Assembly: GCA_038231615.1 (NCBI GenBank)
Contig: JBBRLA010000344.1
Coordinates: forward strand, 1-8,925
Direction of reading: 5' to 3'
Source of the DNA: JBBRLA01 sp038231615
GTDB taxonomy: Bacteria > Myxococcota_A > Polyangia > Palsa-1104 > JAEUJZ01
DNA: 8,925 nucleotides
Each line of letters begins with the position of its first letter. Positions within the stretch are counted from its first letter, which is position 1. Shown here one piece after another: positions 8,001 through 8,925 of the stretch. The notes under the pieces are model-generated. The model did no database searches and was not told the DNA's origin. It was given only the letters and a program-made list of their open reading frames with translations. The position numbers and the translations under genes were made by a program.

Positions 8001-8227
8001 AGGACGAGGGCGAGGCACCCGAGGAGGACATGTCGGACGAGATGTACGATCAGGCGGTGCGTCTGGTAGCCGAGTCGCGGCAGGCGTCAATCTCGATGAT
8101 CCAGCGGCGGTTGCGCATCGGCTACAACCGGTCGGCGCGCATGGTCGAGCGGATGGAGCGCGAGGGCATCGTCAGCGCCGCCGACGGCGCCAAGGGGCGC
8201 GAGGTGCTGATCCAGCACATGGGGTAA
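5024..8227 (+). CDS. ftsK: DNA translocase FtsK/SpoIIIE
   Basis: This 1067-residue protein is a membrane-anchored ATP-driven DNA pump that clears chromosome termini from the division septum and, in many bacteria, activates XerCD recombination. The N-terminus has four predicted membrane segments (about 36-57, 70-95, 107-128 and 151-175). A disordered linker of about 345 residues follows, with KEGx repeats, five octapeptide repeats at 303-342 and an almost wholly acidic run at 449-474. The motor starts near 525 (F-K-L-P-S-I-E-L-L-D). It has Walker A G-T-T-G-S-G-K-S at 686-693, Walker B V-V-L-I-D-E-F with D863 and E864, and the FtsK-typical V-D-S-R-T-I-L-D around 926-933 followed by L-L-G-M-G-D-M-L-F. 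Residues from about 1005 form the gamma winged helix that reads orienting sequences. An 80-residue stretch (775-854) between the Walker motifs is longer than I recall for E. coli FtsK. The ATG at 5024 is chosen for its AGGA site. The gene is divergent from the GT2 operon and has its own predicted promoter. Confidence 0.97.
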   Translation: MARVITIKPDKLDRGARTTKDREVDSLESIHRRREVAGIVLLSLAFFLLLSVASLALGDGKLMGPVGLWVATAIYSMVGVGAMLCMYGLLLLAVRCLRSDPLRVRAMGVLGMAGAVLSAAVLLHLILGNYRLHDMPPGGALGEYGAEMTKALVGTAGTALLGMAGFLVSLLISTSISFRAAFEVVGLLGQRTAGLLTDGVRAIFPTDEEVEEAEGDEDPKEERPQARRAREGAPVEGVPIVTADKPLLAPKVPTLVRARTEADGAEETQKLVEGEVAKDAKETPKEGQKEGPKEGKKSKGEAKPEPVIATRQEPVIATKPEPAIAVKPEPAIATKPEPAIFAPVAAGAAVKAAMVAEAAQGPAARRRGKKDSPAGARTVIEARGGAGEGAEGEEDVLRGAPTLLDIRDAVPENIAGKRPIASMIGDPAPELAETEDEIVNREAPQAIIDEQEEEDLEDEEEDQDQEEQEEEDEDPGQEVQLPVVVPATPTRPAKAVAAAARAAAPVIQASRGGKPAGPAAQKAEYIKIGTGEFKLPSIELLDYLEQGQGDMDRQAMLDLAQRLEKTLADYLVKGRVSEIHPGPVVTMYEFVPAPGTKLSKITALSNDLAMALEALKVRIVAPIPGKAAVGIEVPNRGRETVFLKEILADDTFIKAKSKLTMALGKDIAGVPVCVDLAKMPHLLVAGTTGSGKSVAVNGMVCSILLKASPDEVKMIMIDPKMLELSIYEGIPHLLLPVVTDPKKANLALQWAVDEMERRYELISKSGVRDIAGYNKKLEKFLEEGPKQLSLEPRFITVKATGRDGVMRHVQVFPSEEAVLEVGGVVTGEILGEISDAIAESEAAKEKAREDPPRKLPYIVVLIDEFADLMMVASKEVEISVARIAQKARAAGIHLIVATQRPSVDVITGLIKANFPSRVAFQVASRVDSRTILDAQGAENLLGMGDMLFTDRGQALRRIHGALITDTEIHRLVEHLKKQGQPIYDMEILKPRSEDEGEAPEEDMSDEMYDQAVRLVAESRQASISMIQRRLRIGYNRSARMVERMEREGIVSAADGAKGREVLIQHMG
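5876..5911 (+). repeat. 12-bp in-frame tandem repeat in the ftsK linker (KEGx, three copies)
   Basis: Three consecutive 12-bp units encode K-E-G-Q, K-E-G-P and K-E-G-K. The DNA units share AAGGAGGG and differ mainly in the last codon. They sit in the charged, probably disordered linker, 18 bp before the longer octapeptide array, and look like slippage products tolerated because they stay in frame. Confidence 0.8.
5930..6049 (+). repeat. 24-bp in-frame tandem repeat in the ftsK linker (K-P-E-P-A-I-A-T type, five copies)
   Basis: Five contiguous 24-bp units start at 5930, 5954, 5978, 6002 and 6026 and encode FtsK residues 303-342. Units 3 to 5 are nearly identical in DNA (AAGCCCGAGCCGGCGATC core), while units 1 and 2 have diverged; unit 2 begins R-Q-E-P. 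The gradient suggests recent expansion at the 3' side. Proline-rich, positively charged repeats of this kind usually act as flexible spacers. Confidence 0.9.
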
Positions 8228-8458
8228 CCGCCCTCGTGCGGCAAGTGCTGGGCGAGGTCCGGCTCGCAGGTGGTCAACGAACCACTCGAAACTGCAACTA
8301 CCGACGCAATCTACCGCAGGTCCGGGCTGCCTCAAACGAAAATCGATGACGCAGCGCCTTTTCCCGCTGTTCGGCATGGCGCGGCCGTGGTCGTGGGCCG
8401 CCTTTCCCATCCCGCGGGCCGTCGCCCCCGTCCAGACCAGGCTCAGGAGGGAGGTAGA
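8228..8458. other. Intergenic stretch after ftsK with no recognisable gene
   Basis: All three plus frames and the minus-strand frames were read. One plus frame from a GTG near 8270 is open but shows no family motif, has irregular composition and runs through the downstream repeats, so it is not called. The minus-strand open frames overlap the end of ftsK and the repeat arrays and look like GC-rich shadows. The only structure seen is two small hairpins just after the ftsK stop. Confidence 0.5.
8252..8286 (+). terminator. Two adjacent small hairpins downstream of ftsK, weak terminator candidate
   Basis: GCGAG (8252-8256) pairs with CTCGC (8263-8267) across a 6-nt loop. GTGGT (8270-8274) pairs with ACCAC (8281-8285) across another 6-nt loop. 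They begin 24 bp after the ftsK TAA. Neither is followed by a T tract, so they are not classical intrinsic terminators; they could be 3'-end stabilisers or chance. Confidence 0.2.
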
Positions 8459-8524
8459 CCACCCTTTGGCCCCTGGTTTCCCACCCTTTTCCCCCTGCCC
8501 ATCCACCCTTTGACCGCTGGTTCG
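8459..8524. repeat. 22-bp tandem repeat, three imperfect copies
   Basis: Units start at 8459, 8481 and 8503. Each begins CCACCCTTT. Copies 1 and 3 share 18 of their first 20 bases; copy 2 shares about 15 with copy 1. The unit length is not a multiple of three, which argues against a coding role. The array directly precedes the cupin remnant. Confidence 0.75.
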
Positions 8525-8802
8525 CCGAGGCCCTGGGGGCGCTGCCGTTTTCTCTTGCGCCCGCGACACCGGCATGTGGACAGGAGCGCACGCTGCTCTT
8601 GCAGGGGTCGTATCGGGACCAGGATGGCCTGGTGCTGCACCCGGGGGACGGGCGCGTCTTGCCCGCGGGCAGCGAGCATGACTTCCGGGTGCTGCCAGGG
8701 GACGAATGCATTTTCGCCACGGTGGTGTTCTCGGGAATCGAGATCCTACCTTTGCCCTTGCGCCATGCAGTGAGGCCCTTGCGCCATGCAGTGAGGCAGT
8801 GA
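8525..8802 (+). pseudogene. Remnant of a ChrR-type cupin anti-sigma factor, frameshifted and 5'-truncated
   Basis: From about 8582 to 8751 the plus frame ending at the TGA 8800-8802 reads Q-E-R-T-L-L-L-Q-G-S-Y-R-D, then P-A-G-S-E-H-D-F and S-G-I-E-I-L-P. This matches the C-terminal cupin of ChrR-like anti-sigma factors, which bind zinc and restrain an ECF sigma factor. The expected H-x-H ligand pair is missing from that frame but appears immediately upstream in the neighbouring frame as R-H-R-H-V (8564-8578). Restoring one base near 8578-8580 gives H-R-H-V-G-Q-E, which has the H, H, E spacing known for ChrR; the fourth ligand would be the histidine of S-E-H, 31 residues after the E. No standard start codon, N-terminal zinc-finger domain or partner sigma gene is visible. 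The 3' end runs into the 21-bp repeats. The frameshift could be real decay or a sequencing error; the truncation argues for decay. Confidence 0.6.
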
Positions 8803-8869
8803 GGCTCTTGCGCCTTGCGCCATGCAGTGAGGCCCTGCCGCCAGGCAGTGAGGCCCTGGTGCTAGGCAC
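8755..8869. repeat. 21-bp tandem repeat array, about five copies with decay
   Basis: Two exact 21-bp units occupy 8755-8775 and 8776-8796 (core TTGCGCCATGCAGTGAGG). A short CAGTGAGG fragment (8797-8804) and a partial unit (8805-8814) follow. Next come a nearly complete unit (8815-8832), a copy with about three differences (8833-8853) and a fading copy to about 8869. The first two units extend the cupin remnant frame as P-L-R-H-A-V-R repeats, and the fragment then creates its stop codon. Confidence 0.85.
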
Positions 8870-8925
8870 AATGCCGATCGTTTAGCGCAAACCTACCATC
8901 GCTGACCGATGACAGGACACAGGAA
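8870..8925. other. Non-repetitive end of window, possibly upstream of a following gene
   Basis: These 56 bp lie outside the repeat array and contain no coding frame that can be recognised. The last bases, ACAGGAA, could be a ribosome binding site for a plus-strand gene starting just beyond the window, but this cannot be tested here. Confidence 0.25.

Noticed and set aside
8087..8869. A 260-codon minus-strand frame with A-S-L-H-G-A-R repeats
   Set aside because: It starts inside the 21-bp array and ends within ftsK; the repeat peptides simply reflect the DNA repeat, and no domain is recognisable.
8455..8925. CRISPR-like array
   Set aside because: The repeats are directly contiguous with no unique spacers, so they are tandem minisatellites, not CRISPR.

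Overview
The window is GC-rich, tightly packed bacterial chromosome. The base composition, the long open shadow frames opposite real genes, the large FtsK with an extended low-complexity linker and the ChrR-type anti-sigma remnant are compatible with Myxococcota or a related deltaproteobacterial lineage. That placement is inference; no rRNA or other marker gene is present.

Layout. (1) Positions 1-722, plus strand: the C-terminal part of a calcineurin-like metallophosphoesterase whose 5' end lies outside the window. (2) Positions 727-4889, minus strand: a compact three-gene operon read right to left. It holds a GT2 polyprenyl-phosphate sugar synthase-like enzyme, a TMTC-like multi-membrane-spanning protein with C-terminal TPR-like repeats (GT-C fold), and an exported DUF885 metallopeptidase-like protein. 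Junctions are 6 bp apart and, depending on the start chosen, a 4-bp ATGA overlap or an 83-bp gap. The operon ends 4 bp from the convergent phosphoesterase gene. (3) Positions 4890-5023: a divergent intergenic region with a good sigma70-type promoter for ftsK and two perfect palindromes of 14 and 16 bp. (4) Positions 5024-8227, plus strand: ftsK, with four membrane segments, a repeat-rich and acidic linker of about 345 residues, a RecA-like motor and a C-terminal winged helix. (5) Positions 8228-8925: no intact gene. It contains a decayed ChrR-like cupin fragment between two short tandem-repeat arrays (22-bp and 21-bp units).

How the genes may work together. The GT2 enzyme would load a sugar, mannose by analogy with DPM1, onto a polyprenyl phosphate at the cytoplasmic face. 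The TMTC-like protein could use that lipid-linked sugar to glycosylate an exported acceptor, and the DUF885 protein would act outside the inner membrane. This donor-plus-transferase pairing is the most coherent functional hypothesis in the window. FtsK is the divergently transcribed DNA pump for chromosome segregation at division, and the palindromes may control it, the glycosylation operon, or both. No CRISPR array, insertion sequence, tRNA or rRNA was seen.
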